64,000 bases of DNA from Procambarus clarkii (taxonomy: Eukaryota > Arthropoda > Malacostraca > Decapoda > Cambaridae). Under the pieces are notes generated by a model, which searched no databases, was not told where the DNA came from, and was given only the letters and a program-made list of their open reading frames with translations. Positions 23,100 through 36,718 of this stretch are shown here, one piece after another (the first letter of the stretch is position 1; every line of letters begins with the position of its first letter). The position numbers and the translations under genes were made by a program. The DNA lies in NCBI RefSeq assembly GCF_040958095.1, contig NC_091233.1:6049536-6113535 (forward strand), in the 5' to 3' direction.

Positions 23100-23880
23100 C
23101 TTATATGTGGAGATCATATCTCCCGAGTCCACACATCACACATCTTCGTTAATACCTATTCAAATTCCCCGAAATTTCTACCCTCTGTATTTCAGACATA
23201 GTTTAGTAAATACAAACAGTTACCGAACTCTAGCTCTTATCCTCCGCCTTAGCTCTCTCTCTCGTATCTTCGTTAATACCTATTCAAATTCAATGAAATT
23301 TCTACCCTCTGTATTTCAGACGTAGTTTAGTAAATCCAAACAATTATCAAACTCTAGCTCTTGTCCCCGGCTTAGTTCATTTGTACAAGATCGTTAGTAA
23401 CAGATCAATTTTCCCCGAAATTTAAAGCAGACATACTTCAAAGTTAGTAAATAAGATCGAGTCAGTTAACGAGCTCCAGCTCTCGTCCCCACCTTAGTTC
23501 TCTCACGTATATTTGTAAATAACCCATCAATTTCACTGTAATTTTTACCCTCTGTATTTCAGACACCGTAAATAAGATCAAAACAGTTAACGAGCTCCAG
23601 CTCTCGTCCCCACCTTAGTTCTCTCTCGTATATTTGTAAATAACCCATCAATTCCCCTGAAATTTTTTCACCCTCTGTATTTCATAGTAAATATGATGTA
23701 AACAATTATAAAACTCTAGCTCCTGTCCTCTGTCCAAGTTCACTCCTGTAAATTTATTACTATCAGTCCAAATCCCCCGGAGATTTGAACACCCAACTAC
23801 ATTTTCAGACATAGTAAATAAAAACCGGTTCAGTTATCAAGTTTCAACTCTTGTCCTCCACAGCTTAGTTCATTTTGTAC
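23100..23880. repeat. About 123-bp satellite
   Basis: Units contain ACCCTCTGTATTTCAGAC, AGTAAATA-AAACAGTTA, and ACTCTAGCTCTTGTCC. Matching points at 23181, 23305, 23548 and 23671 give a spacing of 122-124 bp. It abuts the 144-bp satellite but has a different unit. Confidence 0.9.
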
Positions 23881-24400
23881 AAGTTCTTTATCCCCAACGT
23901 ATCCAAACCTTCAATAATCATCATACTGTATTTGCATATTTACTCTATATTCAGCTGTGTTCTTCACATTTTTTCCATGTTTTCTGTGTTCATTCCATGT
24001 TCTACAAATGTTCACAGCATGCTCAGTTCAATTCTTTTCACCTGTTTTTCTGTTTTCTACCATTTTCCCCGTATGTTCACTATGTTCTTTGTCAGGTTTT
24101 TCATGTACATCATATGTTCTCTGTATAACTTTTATACTCAATATTCATGTTCTCAATGTTCTTAGCTTGTTCTTCACACGTTCAGTGTTCATTCTTGTAT
24201 TCCCTATGTTCCTTATCATGTTTTCATATTCTCTATAAGTTCATATTCCCTGCATGTTCACTCTATTCATCAACTTTTTTTTACATTTTTTCTGTGTTCA
24301 CCGTATGTTCACTGTGTTCATTCCCCTACTTAACCTCAATTTTTTTTATGTTCTTTGTTTCTTTAAACCAATTTGTTTCTTCCATTCACTAACTAGTTCT
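23881..24400. repeat. T-rich degenerate repeat (CATGTTC motifs)
   Basis: Strongly T-rich with many spaced copies of CATGTTC, TATGTTC and GTGTTCA. It gives Phe/Ser/Cys-rich open frames. No fixed period could be settled by eye, so this may be a decayed short-period tandem array. Confidence 0.6.
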
Positions 24401-24839
24401 TTGTCAAATAATATTATACGGCAATACAGTCCCCTCAACAATTTTAGTCACCAAGTTTTATTTACAAAACTATGTCAAAGTAATTCTCCTCGTCGTCAAC
24501 TTAATAGTTCTACCAAACCCCGTTCTTAAACAAATCTAGACTTTATTCAGTTCCAAATTTACAAAGACAAACCTTTCTTGTAACTTCGTAACTAAAAATC
24601 TTTCGCCAATCAACTAAAACATAGTCACTTTACTCATTTCTCAACTAAACTTATTATCCAATCAACCAAAAATAGTCAAAGGAATCTTTCTAACCCTGTT
24701 CATAACTAAACTTGTTCCCTAGTCATCAGAAAAATATCCGTGTTCTTCATGTTTCATAGTCATTTCATAACTAAAATTATCCATCAATCAACAGAAATAG
24801 TCATATTCATCATTGTTCCTAACTAAAATTATATGACGT

Positions 24840-25885
24840 TAAGTAAGAAATATAGTCAAAGACACTCTTCGAGACATCAAGGACTTACTCAAAGACATCA
24901 AAGTTACTCTTCATTACATCAAAGACTCATTCAAATACTACTCATGTTCTCAGAAGTCATTCTCAAAGTCATCACCGATTTTCTCAGAGTCACCAAAGTT
25001 ATTCTCTGAGTTAACAAAATACTACTCATGTTCTCAAAAGACATTCTCAAAGTCAACAAAGTTATTCAAAGAGCTAACAAAAGTTATTCTCGGAGTCACA
25101 TTCGTTCTTCAGAGAAACTTTCCAAAACATCTTTGTTCATCAAAGTTATTCTCGGAGTCATCAAAGGTAATCTCTAACTCACTTTGGTCATCAAAGGTAA
25201 TCTCTAACTCACTTTGGTCATTAAAGTTAATTTCTATGTTATAAAAGTTTCTCTCAGAGACATCTAAGTTAATCTTAGAGTTATCAAATGTAATCTCTAA
25301 CTCACTTTTGTTCATCAAAGTTGATCTCAGAGTTAACAAAGGTAATCTCTAACTCACTCTCGTTCATCAAAGTTGTTTCAAAGACATCAAAGTTAATCTC
25401 AGAGTTATCCAAAGATATTCTCATGTCCACAAAGTTATTCCAAAAGACGTCAAAGTTAATCTCAGACATCTTCGTTCATAAAAGTTATTCTCAGAGACAT
25501 CTGAAGTTATTCTCTAAGACATCAAAGTTATTCTATGAGCTATCAAAAGTTATTCTCAGAGACATCTAAAGTTATTCTCTAAGACATCAAAGTTATTCTA
25601 AGAGCTATCAAAGTTATTCCCAGCCATCAAAGTTATTCTCTAAGTAACTTTTCGTTCATCAGAGCTTTCTAAGACACCTTTGTTCATCAATGTTGTTCTC
25701 TAAGACATCAATGTTGTTCTCTAAGACATCAATGTTGTTCTCTAAGACATCAGTGTTGTTCTCTAAGACATCAATGTTGTTCTCTAAATCATAAAAGTTA
25801 ATCTCTAAGACACATTCGTTCATCAAAGAAACTCTCCTTCCATCATGTTATTCTTTAAGACATCTTCAGTCATAAAATTTCTCTC
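24840..25885. repeat. Short-period tandem repeat, about 21 bp
   Basis: The motif CTCTAAGACATCAATGTTGTT repeats head to tail near 25690-25790 with period 21 (a two-part reading, CTCTAAGACATCAA then TGTTGTT). Related forms with CATCAAAGTTATTCTCAGAG fill the rest of the interval with variable spacing. The minus strand reads as Asp/Asn/Leu/Glu repeats, without homology. Confidence 0.8.
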
Positions 25886-25989
25886 CAAAATGTAACTAGT
25901 TCGGCTTTTCATACCATACCGGCGCTTCTGTTAAAATATATTTTCTTAGTCACTTTACCCTAAAACTGTTCTGAGAACTACACTGTCCA

Positions 25990-26310
25990 AATCCTACGTA
26001 ACCTATCCTCTCCACCCAATGTTGCTTAGTTAACGTAACGTTCCTAAACCTGACTTTACCTATCCTAACTTAACTTACCTTACCTTTACCTATCGTACAT
26101 AACTTAACCTGCATAACCTAACTTTACCTATCCTAACAGGACTTACCTTACATTACCTATCTTACTTAACTTAACCTGCACAACCTAACTTACATAACTT
26201 ATCTTACCTATCCTAAAGTAACCTAACTTGCTTTACCTAACTTAATCTACATTCCCATACTGCTGTATCCTAACTTATCTAGTCCAAACCAGCCATGATC
26301 TAACTTACAT
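25990..26310. repeat. Degenerate CCTAACTTA-type repeat
   Basis: Many copies of CCTAACTTA, TTACCTATCCTAAC and CTTAACCTGC without a fixed register. It resembles the arthropod telomere unit CCTAA only loosely. The rest of 26311-26690 is AT-rich with no gene seen. Confidence 0.6.
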
Positions 26311-26699
26311 AATTATTCCTGCTTGTCTTTTGTGTTTCGTCAATCATTGTCTCGTATTCATTTACTCATTTCAAGGGTTAATTTCTCAAATGGGCATTTT
26401 TGCATTTCAAGTGTTATTTGTTTAAGATTGGGAGTTTAACCATTTCAAAGGATTTTTGTTATATATGGGAATTTACTCGTTTCAAGGGCAAATTTCTCAA
26501 ATGGTCATTTTTGCAGATCAAGGGTTATTTGTTAAAGTTCATCAAGTTGCTCATAAGTTGTATTTATTATGTTTGTTATTATTTATTTATTCGTATTCCC
26601 CAACCCCTTAACCTAACCTTCCAGATGTAGTTTATTGTGTTTTTGACAGATTTGTTGAATATATTATCCTTTTCCTAACCTTTCAGATGTAGTTTTGTT

Positions 26700-29125
26700 T
26701 CTCCTTTTGTATATTTTTACCCAGCTGGTAGACATTATTGACAGGAATTTCCTAACACAGCATGTGAAGGAAGAAACTAGGGAAAGAGGAGGGGATACGC
26801 CCAGCCTATTAGATCTCATTTTCACCCAGAATGTAGAAGACATCGAGCAGTTGGAACATGAAATACCACTAGGAGCCAGTGACCATTGTGTCCTAGTCTT
26901 TGACTACATGAAGGAGCTTAAAATTGTGACCAAAGGACAAGAGGTCCGGGAAAGGAACTTGATTACAGAAAAGGGGACTACAGAAGGATAAGGGACTACC
27001 TGGGAGAAGTGCAGTGGGAGGAAGAACTTAGAGGAAAAACAGTGCAAGGTATGATGAACCAAGTCATATTGAAATGCAAGGAGGCTGAAGAGAGATTTAT
27101 TCCAACAATAAAGGAAAAAAAGCAGGAGGGAATATAATAACCCATGGTTTAATAGACAGTGTCAGGAAGCAAAGGTGAGAAGCAGGAGGGAGTGGAGGAA
27201 GTACAGAAGACAAAGGACAGAGGACAACAGGATTAGATGTAACAGAGCTAGGAATGATTACATTAACATAAGACGAGTGTCGGAAAGAAATTATGAGAAT
27301 GATATTGCAGACAAAGCGAAAAAGCAACCTAAATTACTACATAGCCATATAAGAAGGAAGATGTCGGTAAATGACCAAGTGACAAGACTGAGGAAAACAG
27401 AAGGGACATATACAGAAAGCGACAAGGAAATCTGCGAGGTACTGAATGCAAAATTCCATTGAGTGTTCACAACCGAGCCTGAGCAGCTCCCATTGTTAGA
27501 AGCGATTACCCTAGATGAAAGACTATCAGATATAGAGGTGGCAGCAGAGGAGGTAATGAAACAGTTGACAACACTGGATGCAAATAAAGCTGTTGGATCA
27601 GACAAAGTATCACCGTGGATACTTAAAGAGGCAGCGCAGGCTCTCAGTGTACCTCTGGCTATGATCTTTAATGAGTCACTTATGTCGGGAGAATTGCCCA
27701 GTTGCTGGAAGGAGGCAAATGTCGTACTGATTTTCAAGAAAGGTGATAGGGAGGAGGCACTTAACTACAGACCCGTATCACTGACAAGCATCCCCTGCAA
27801 AATACTTGAAAGAATAATTAGGCTAAGACTTGTTGAGCACCTGGAGAGCATTGGGTTCGTAACAAGCACCAACATGGGTTCTGGTCAGGTAAATCATGCC
27901 TAACAAACCTTTTAGAATTCTATGATAAAGTAACAAGAATAAGGCAGGACAGAGAAGGCTGGGCAGACTGCATATTTCTTGACTGTCAAAAGGCCTTTGA
28001 TACAGTACCGCACATGAGACTGCTATGCAAACTTGAGAGGCAGGCAGGAGTAAGCGGAAAGGCCCTAGTATGGATGAAGAACTACCTAACAGGAAGGAGC
28101 CAGAGGGTAATGGTAAGGGGCGAGAAGTCGGACTGGCGAACAGTAACAAGTGGAGTACCTCAAGGATCAGTGCTGGGACCAATCCTCTTTCTAATTTACG
28201 TAAATGATATGTTTACAGGAGTGGAATCATACATGTCAATGTTTGAGGATGACTCAAAATTAATGAGAAGAGTTGTGGCAGACGAGGATTGTAGGATCCT
28301 CCAAGAGGACTTAAACAGGTTGCAGAGATGGTCAGGGAAATGGCTACTGGAGTTTAACACCAGTAAATGAAAAGTTATGGAAATGGGATCAGGTGATAGG
28401 AGACCAAAGGGACAGTAGACAATGAAGGGGAACAGCCTACCTGGAACGATTCGAGAAAGAGACCTGGGAGTGGATGTGACACCTAATCTAACTCCTGAGG
28501 CACATATAAGTAGGATAACGACAGCAGCGTACTCTACACTGGCGAAAATTAGAACTTCATTCAGAAACCTAAATGAGGAGGCTTTTAGGGCGCTTTACAC
28601 TGCCTACGTGAGACCCGTCTTAGAGTATGCCGCGCCATCATGGAGCCCCACCTGAAGAAACACATAAAGAAACTGGAGAAGGTTTAGAGGTTTGTGACGA
28701 GGCTTGTCCCAGAGTTACGAGGGATGGGATATGAAGAGCGTCTGATGGAACTGAACCTTACGACACTAGAGAAAAGAAGGGAGAGAGGAGATATGATAGG
28801 GACATATAAAATACTCAGGGGAATTGACAAAGTGGAAATAGATGAAGTGTTCACACGTAATAATAACAGAACGATGGGACATGGGTGGAAACTGGAAACT
28901 CAGATGAGTCACAGAGATGTTAGGAAGTTTTCTTTTAGCGTGAGAGTAGTGGAAAAATGGAATGCACTTGGGGAACAGGTTGTGGAAGCAAATACTATTC
29001 ATACTTTTAAAACTAGGTATGATAGGGAAATGGGACAGGAGTCATTTGCTGTAAACAACCGATAGCTGGAAAGGCGGTATCCAAGAGTCAATGCTCGATT
29101 CTGCAAGCACAAATAGGTGAGTACA
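26700..29125 (+). mobile_element. LINE G, diverged CR1/L2-like copy
   Basis: This copy starts in the endonuclease C-terminal half (FLTQHVKEETRERGGD, GASDHCVLVF) and runs through the RT to a diverged 3' tail (GCAAGCACAAATAGGTGAG) and (CA)n. RT motifs: DCQKAFDTVPHMRL, SGVPQGSVLGP, and FEDDSK where other copies have FADDAK. It differs from LINEs A and B throughout (for example MELNLTTLEKRRERGDMIGT), so it belongs to a separate subfamily. Breaks: frame change near 26985, stop near 27460, frame change near 27890, stop near 28370, and another frame change near 28655. Confidence 0.87.
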
Positions 29126-29156
29126 CACACACACAGGACACACACACACACACACA

Positions 29157-29232
<76 letters not shown>
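29117..29232. repeat. (CA)n tract between LINE G and LINE D
   Basis: About 115 bases of CA repeat with a GGAC interruption near its start, placed between the 3' end of LINE G and the truncated 5' edge of LINE D. Confidence 0.96.
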
Positions 29233-29235
<3 letters not shown>

Positions 29236-30958
29236 ATACAGAGAATGACAAAGAAGTGTGTGATGAACTCAACAAGAGGTTCCAAGAGGTCTTCACAACA
29301 GAACAAGGTGAGGTCACTGTGCTAGGAGAAAGGGACGAAAACCAGGCGGCCTTGGAAGACTTTGAAATTACGAGAGAGGAGGTCAAGAGACACCTGCTGG
29401 ATCTGGATGTTAGAAAGGCTGTTGGTCCAGACGGGATCTCACCATGGGTACTGAAAGAGTGTGCAGAGGTACTTTGCTTGCCACTCTCCATAGTGTATAG
29501 TAGGTCACTGGAGACGGGAGATCTACCAGAAATATGGAAGATGGCGAATGTGGTCCCAATATACAAAAAGGGCGACAGGCAAGAGGCACTGAACTACAGG
29601 CCAGTATCCTTGACTTGTATACCATGCAAGGTGATGGAGAAGATCGTGAGAAAAAACCTGGTAGCACATCTGGAGAGAAGGGACTTCGTGACAAATCGAC
29701 AACATGGGTTCAGGGAGGGTAAATCTTGCCTGACTGGCTTAATAGAATTTTATGACCAGGTGACACAGATTAAGCAAGAAAGAGAAGGATGGGCGGACTG
29801 CATTTTTTAGGACTGTCGGAAAGCCTTTGACACATTACCCCATAAAAAGTTGATGCATAAGCTGGAGAAACAGGCAGGAGTAACTGGTAGGGCGCTCCAG
29901 TGGATAAGGGAGTACCTAAGCAATAGGAAGCAGAGAGTTACAGTGAAGGGAGAGACCTCAGAATGGCATGAAGTCACCAGTGGAGTCCCACAGGGCTCTG
30001 TGCTTGGACCTATCCTGTTTCTGATATACGTAAATGATCTCCCAGAGGGTATAGACTCATTCCTCTCAATGTTTGCTGTCGACGCCAAAATTATGAGAAG
30101 GATTAAGACAGAGGACAGCTTGAGGCTTCAAGAAAACCTGGACAAGCTGCAGGAATGGTCGAACAAATGGCTGTTAGAGTTTAAAACAAGCAAATGTAAT
30201 GTAATGAAGATAGGGGGTAGGAAGCAGGAGACCAGATACAAGGTATCATTTGGGAGATGAGATACTTCAAGAGTCAGAGAGAGAGAAAGACCTGGGGGTT
30301 GATATCACGCCAGACCTGTCAACTGAAGCTCATATCAAGAGGATAACATCAGCAGCATATGCCAGGTTGGCTAATACAAGAACGGCCTTTAGAAACTTGT
30401 GTAAGGAATCTTTCAGAACATTATATACCACATATGTCAGACCAATCCTGGAGTATGTGGCTCCAGCATGGAGTCCATATCTAGTCAAGCATGAGACTAA
30501 CCTGGAAAAGGTTCAAAGGTTTGCTACCAGACTAGTACCCGAGCTGAGAGGTATGAGGTACGAGGAGAGGCTACAGAAATTAAACCTCACTTCGCTGGAA
30601 GACAGAAGAGTTTGGGGGACATGATCACTACATTCAAGATTCTCAAGGGAATCGATAGGGTAGATAAAGACAGGTTATATAACACAAGGGGCACACGCAC
30701 TAGGAGACACAGGTATAACCTGAATGCCCAAATGAGCCACAGAGATATTAGAAAGAACTTATTTTGTGTCAGAGTGGTTGACAAATGGAATGCATTAGGG
30801 GGGTGAGGTGGTGGAGGCTGACTCCATACACAGTTTCAAGTGTAGATATGATAGAGCCCAATTAACTCAGGAACCTGTACACCTGTTGATTGACGGTTGA
30901 GAGGCGGGACCAATGAGCCAGAGCTCAACCCCCGTATGCAAAATTAGGTGAGTACACA
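29233..30958 (+). mobile_element. LINE D, 5'-truncated CR1/L2-like copy
   Basis: The copy begins with YTENDKEVCDELNKRFQEV directly after (CA)n and covers RT to 3' tail. It is close to copies B and E in sequence. Motif B is intact (SGVPQGSVLGP), but motif C reads FAVDAK, so one of the two catalytic aspartates is replaced by Val. Breaks: stop near 29810 after DCIF, frame change near 30235 next to a G-run, frame change near 30620, stop near 30806. It ends TTGATTGACGGTTGAGAGG to AATTAGGTGAGTACACAC. Confidence 0.9.
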
Positions 30959-30978
30959 CACTCACACATGTACAATAT

Positions 30979-31316
30979 GGGGCCGGCCGGCCGAGCGAAC
31001 AGCACGCTGGACGTGTGACCCTGTGGTCCCGGGTTCGATCCCGGGCGCCGGCGAGAAACATTGGGCAGAGTTTCTTTCACCCTATGCCCCTGTTACCTAA
31101 CAGTAAATAGGAACCTGGGAGTTAGTCAGCTGTCACGGGCTGCTTAATGGGGTGTGTGTGTGTGTGTGAGTGTGCGTGAAAAAAAATAGTAGTAGTAGTA
31201 GTTAGAAACAGTTGATTGACAGTTGAGAGGCTGGCCGAAAGAGCAGAGCTCAACCCCCGCAAGAACAACTAGGTAAATACAACTAGGTGAATACACACAC
31301 ACACACACACACACTC
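30979..31316 (+). mobile_element. tRNA-derived SINE 3, different head on the same body
   Basis: The head (from 30982) has GGCCGGCCGAGCG and B-box-like GGTTCGATCCC, with an outer GCCGGC repeated at both ends of the tRNA-like region. It is not the Thr-like head of SINEs 1 and 2. From about 31055 the body rejoins theirs: GGGCAGAGTTTCTTTCACCC, CCCCTGTTACCTAACAG, ACCTGGGAGTTAGTCAGC, TTGATTGACAGTTGAGAGG. A (GTA)n and A8 run sit in the middle. The end is duplicated (AACTAGGTAAATAC, AACTAGGTGAATAC) before (CA)n. Confidence 0.9.
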
Positions 31317-31430
31317 TCACAGGCAGCCAGGGAAGACACAAGTGTGGGACAGTGGTTCGTGAATTAGTTCAGTATTCTCGGGATATTTATGTACCAGTGA
31401 TCACAAAACATGGTTTTGGTCATATGAAGA

Positions 31431-31635
31431 TGTCATGTTCACAGAAAATGGTACCATCCGTTTTCTATGTGTGGCGGAGCAGACGCCAGAGAAGGTAAAC
31501 AAGAGGGTACAGGACGCCCGCCAAGCTTGGTAGCTACTAGTCATGTATCAGTTTAACTATTAAAGTCAGTAACCAAGCGATGACTTTATATCAACCCTAC
31601 AACCAAGACTTCCTCAGTAACACACAAACACCCCA
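31431..31635 (+). repeat. 5' LTR of the gypsy fossil
   Basis: It starts TGTCATGTTCACAG and ends in CA just before ATTGGCGACGAGG, which sits where a primer-binding site is expected. It is collinear with 36719-36921. Confidence 0.88.
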
Positions 31636-34600
31636 TTGGCGACGAGGATGAACTGTGAACGCAGGTATTTGTTCAGTTTCAAACACAAGGAAGAAGCATG
31701 CTGCCTGGAGAAGGAAGAGAAGCTGTGAGCGCCATACCCGATGCTGTATGCTAACCGATGCTGTGTGCTAAACGATGCTATGTGCTAACCAATGCTATGT
31801 GCTAACCAATGCTATGTGCTACCCAAGCTATGTGCTGGCTAAGCTGTGTTCTAAGGAATCTGAGGAATCTGCCGACGCCGTGTACGAAACGACGCTTTGA
31901 TGTGTACAAAATCTGATGTTTTGGTTACGAAACGACGCTTCGTGCTACAAAATTCTTCACGCTGTGTACCAACTGCTGCACCAACTACTGTACTAACTGC
32001 TAACTACTACTGTGCCAAGTGCTGTGCTGCTGTGAGTAGGAGCAACACATGTACACAAGAGCTAGGTAAGAAGTCAGTTGCTGCTGTATTGTGCACTGTT
32101 GTGAACTTTTGCATTAAAATGCTTGTGTGCTTTGCAAAATTAAAGTAATTACAGTGAATTCTTAACTAACATATACAGTGCAGTAAGTGTTTAGTATTCT
32201 GAGGAACATTTTAAGTGATAAGTTTACTTTTATTCAGTAAAAAAGTAAAAATGGCAAATATACCTCAGTTTCCTGCATTTGATCCTGACTGTGACCAGAC
32301 AAACCTGTCACAGAGGTGGACCAAATGGCTTAAAAGGTTTGAAAATTTGTTGATAGTTTCTGACATCAAAAGTGCTGAAAGAAAGCTTGCCTTTCTACTT
32401 CATTATGCAGGTGATAGAGTTTGTGACATCTTTGATACACTGAAAGACACTGGTGGTGCCAAAGATTATGACATTGCCAAAGCCAAACTAACAGAGCATT
32501 TCAAACCAAGGCAAAATACTGCAATGGAAATTATGCATTTCAGGAGAGCCAGACAACTCTCTAATGAAACCGTTGATCAATACCACACACGTCTGCAGGG
32601 TTTAGCAGCCCATTGTGAGTTTGCTGATATTGACAAAGAAATCAAACAGCAAATAATTGAAACATGCACATCTCCACGTCTTCGTCGAAGAGCTCTAGAA
32701 CTTGTTGATGATGACAGTTCTCTTACCAAGATACTGGATATGGCTCATCGAAGATAAGATGCTGCACGTGATGCTCGTGTCATGGAGTGCAGTACCAACA
32801 ACGGTTCTGCCACTGGTACTAACAGTGATGAAGTATGTAAGGTTCAGGGAGGACATCGTAATCAAAAAAGATATCATGCCAAACCTAACGGTAAATTGAG
32901 CCGAGAACCACATCACAACTGGGGTCATGGAACAAGACTCAAGCAGTCACAACGACCCACATCAGAGGGTGTCAACAATAAATGTTACAATTGTGGAGGA
33001 GACTACCCACACCAGGGCAGTGTTTCTCCTGCTCAAGGTAAGAAGTGCTATGTGTGTGGAAAACTAGATCATTTTGGTGCTATGTGTCGTTCTGCACTCA
33101 AGAAACCACAGTCTATGAATAAAAGTACTGTACGAGGATCAGGTCATAGGTGTCGAAGTGGTAAACGCAATATTGAACCTCATATCCAGAATGTTAATAA
33201 TGTACAAGACAACATTTCATTACAACCAGTTTCAGATGACAGTGAATGTGATTATACTTATGGAGTACAGGCAATCACAGAATGGAATGATCTTCCAAAC
33301 AACCCAGAGACTATAGTATATATTGCTGGTATTTGTCTCAAAGTTCTCATTGACACTGGATCAAACATTGACACCATTGCTGAGTGCCACTATGAAAAAT
33401 TTAAAAAACAGCTCCCAAAGCTTGAGAACTATAATGGCAAAGCCACTGCCTATGCTTCAAAGGTAGCCTTGCCAGTGATTGGAACTTTCACTGCGGAGAT
33501 TAAGTCAAAGAATGCAATGCTCATTACTATATTCCATGTTGTTAGGAATGCAAAGGAGTCTCTACTCAGTTACAAGACTTCAACCAAATTGGGGCTACTT
33601 CAGCTTTCTAATGCTGGAGCAGTGGAATCTGCAAACAATGTTGATGGTATTGTTGCTGAATTTTCTGATCGATTTAAATCCATAGGTTGTTATACTGATA
33701 GCAAAGTACATCTGCATATCAACCCAGATGCAATTCCAGTTGCCCAACCACATCGCTGACAACCATTCCATACTCGCAAGAAAGTCGATGACGAACTGGA
33801 TAGGCAGATGGAACTAGATGTCATTGAACCAGTAACAGGCCCAACACCATGGGTAAGCCCAATTGTCACGCCACCAAAGCCGAAGAATCCAGATGAGATA
33901 CGCATTTGCGTGGACATGCGTGTTCCCAACAAGGCAATAATGCGTGAACGCCATCCTACACCCACTGTAGATGATATGATTTACCGCTTGAATGGTGCAA
34001 CTGAATTCAGCAAGTTAGATTTAAACAAGGGCTATCATCAGCTTGAACTTGATGATGAGAGTCGCTTCATCACAACGTTTACGACACATCGAGGTCTGTA
34101 TAGGTACAAGCGCCTGAGTTTTTGTATTAACAGTGCTGCCGAGGTATTCCAGCACATCATCAGCCAGGTATTGCAAGATATACCTAATGCTGACAACATG
34201 TCTGATGACATCATTGTTTATGGCCGTACCCAAGCTGAACACGACAAAGCTCTTCGTGCAACATTGCAACGCTTACGAGAAAAGAATCTGACGTTAAGCC
34301 GAGCAAAGTGTGAGTTCAATCAACGTAAAATTGAATTCTTTGAACATGTACTTAGTGACAAAGGTCTGTCTCCAGATCCTAAGAAAGTTGCAGATATCAA
34401 GAATGCTGCACCTCCTTCAACGTCCACTGAAGTACATAGTTTTCTGGGAATGGCAAACTACTGTTCTCGCTTCATTCCAGATTTTGCTACCATTACGAAG
34501 CCTCTACCTGAGCTCCTGAAGAAAAATGCATCATGGTACTGGAGCGATATCGAACAAAATGCATTTGATGCTGTGAAAGATGCACTAGTAGAAAATGCGA

Positions 34601-36718
34601 CTGCTGCGTACTTTGATCCATCAATGGACACTGAGTTAACGGTGGATGCTAGTCCTGTTGGTTTAGGTGCTGTTTTAGCCCAACACAAACCTGGTCAACC
34701 AGATTCTAGAGTAGTAATTGCCTATGCCAGCCGTTCTCTCACAGATGTTGGGCAACGATACAGTCAGACAGAGAAGGAAGCTCTTGCTCTTGTATGGGGC
34801 TGTGAACACTTCAATGTGTATCTGCTTGGTGCGCCCTTCACCACGATAGTCACTGACCACAAACCGTTGGAGACCATCTTCAATAATCAAAAGTCCAAAC
34901 CACCAGCTCGCATTGAGAGATGGGCTCTTCGTCTGCAACCATACAACTTTACGGTGAAATACAAGCCGGGTGCAGGCAATCCCGCTGATTACATCAGTCG
35001 ACATCCTGCCAACAGTTTCACCATCACCAAGCATCAGCAAGTTGCCGAGGAATATGTACACTCTGTAACCTGTGATGCAGTCCCTAAGGCTCTTACTCTT
35101 AATGAAATCCGTACTGCAACCCTAGAGGACCCAACTCTGCAAGCAACAGTGGATGCATTGACTAAGAAAAAGTTTCCACGCATCCCACCCTCAGGAGTTG
35201 ACCTAGATGCATTCAAAGCACTTGAACGCATCCAGACAGAATTAAGTGTTACGCAACAACGCGACACCGTGCTGCGAGGTACTCGTATCGTCATTCCAGC
35301 TGTTCTCCAGGAACGTGCCCTGAAGCTTGCACATCAAGGACACCAAGGTCTTGTTAGGACCAAACAGCTGCTACGAGAAAAGGTGTGGTTTCCTGGCATT
35401 GATCGTCAAGCAAAGGATATGCATGATGCCTGTGTCCCTTGCCAAGCTGCAGTGGATACTTCAAGACCAACACCTCTACAACCTTCACCACTACCTGCTG
35501 CACCATGGACGGAAGTATCAATGGACTTCTGCGGACCACTACCAACTGGAGAGTACTTGATGGTAGTCATTGATGATCATTCACGTTATCCAGAAGTAGA
35601 AATCATCACTTCCACATCTGCAAAGGCCGTCATCCCGAAACTCGACAAGATCTTTTCAAACTTTGGCATTCCTGAAGTTGTCAAGACGGACAATGAACCG
35701 CCATTCAATGGACAAGACTTCATCAACTTTGCTGAGCATATTGGATTCAAACACCGCCGTGTGATGCCACTACATCCTCAAGCAAATGGAGAAGTTGAGA
35801 GATTCATGCAACCTCTCATGAAAGCGGTACGCTGTGCTCATGCCGAAGGACGAACCTGGAAACAAGCTATGTATGCTTTTCTCAGGAACTACCGTGCAAC
35901 ACCGCATGGAACACTGGGCAAGTCACCTGGTGAACTTTTATTTGGACGTCCTATGAGGATCGCACTACCTGTCATGCCAGCCGAGGTAACGGATAAACGT
36001 CTCGCTCAGAAGGATGCACTAGCCAAGGGCAAAATGAAAATTGCTCATGATCAACGTGCAAAGGAACAATTCATAAAGGTTGGAGATACTGTTCTCGTTA
36101 AAAAGAAAAAAGAGGGAAGGCTAGATATGCCGTATGATACAAAACCATATAAAGTGATTAGTGTAAAAGGAACTATGGTAACAGCTAGTAATAGAGATCA
36201 TAGTATAACACGTAATATGGCTTATTTCAAAGTGATTCCAAATAGCGTAGAAAATGATGAAGTGCAAAGTCGTGCAAAAGAAAAAGAAAAAATGAGTTAT
36301 AACTCAATAAACAATTCATCAAGGGGTGTTATTGTACTTGGAGACTCTCGTCCTAAACGTCATGTTAAACGCCCTACACGATTTGATGATTAATTGTGTT
36401 CTTATGTAATGAAAAGTATTTACTTATTATGCTAAACTAAATTTAATATTGTTTGAATAATGCAGATTTCTCATTCAATATTTTGTAACTTTGTATTACA
36501 GTTTCTTTCATGTTTGTTTAAAATTGCATATGTATTTACAACATTGAAATCCTTTGTGGTAAAGATTAAGTTGTTTACATTCTTTGTGTGCTTAATTAAT
36601 GTTAAATGTATGCAATATCTCTTGATATGTTAATAACTTACTTTGTGTCAATAACTTTGCTTTGTGCTACAAGCATGGTGGACATCCTGTATTCATTCTT
36701 TTTAAAGAAAAGGAGGGA

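Noticed and set aside
25990-26310. Internal telomere repeat
   Set aside because: CCTAA-like motifs lack the strict head-to-tail 5-base register of arthropod (TTAGG)n.
31897-32148. Short Cys-rich protein upstream of the gypsy gag
   Set aside because: It lies in the element's leader and has no recognisable domain; its composition follows the leader's direct repeats.
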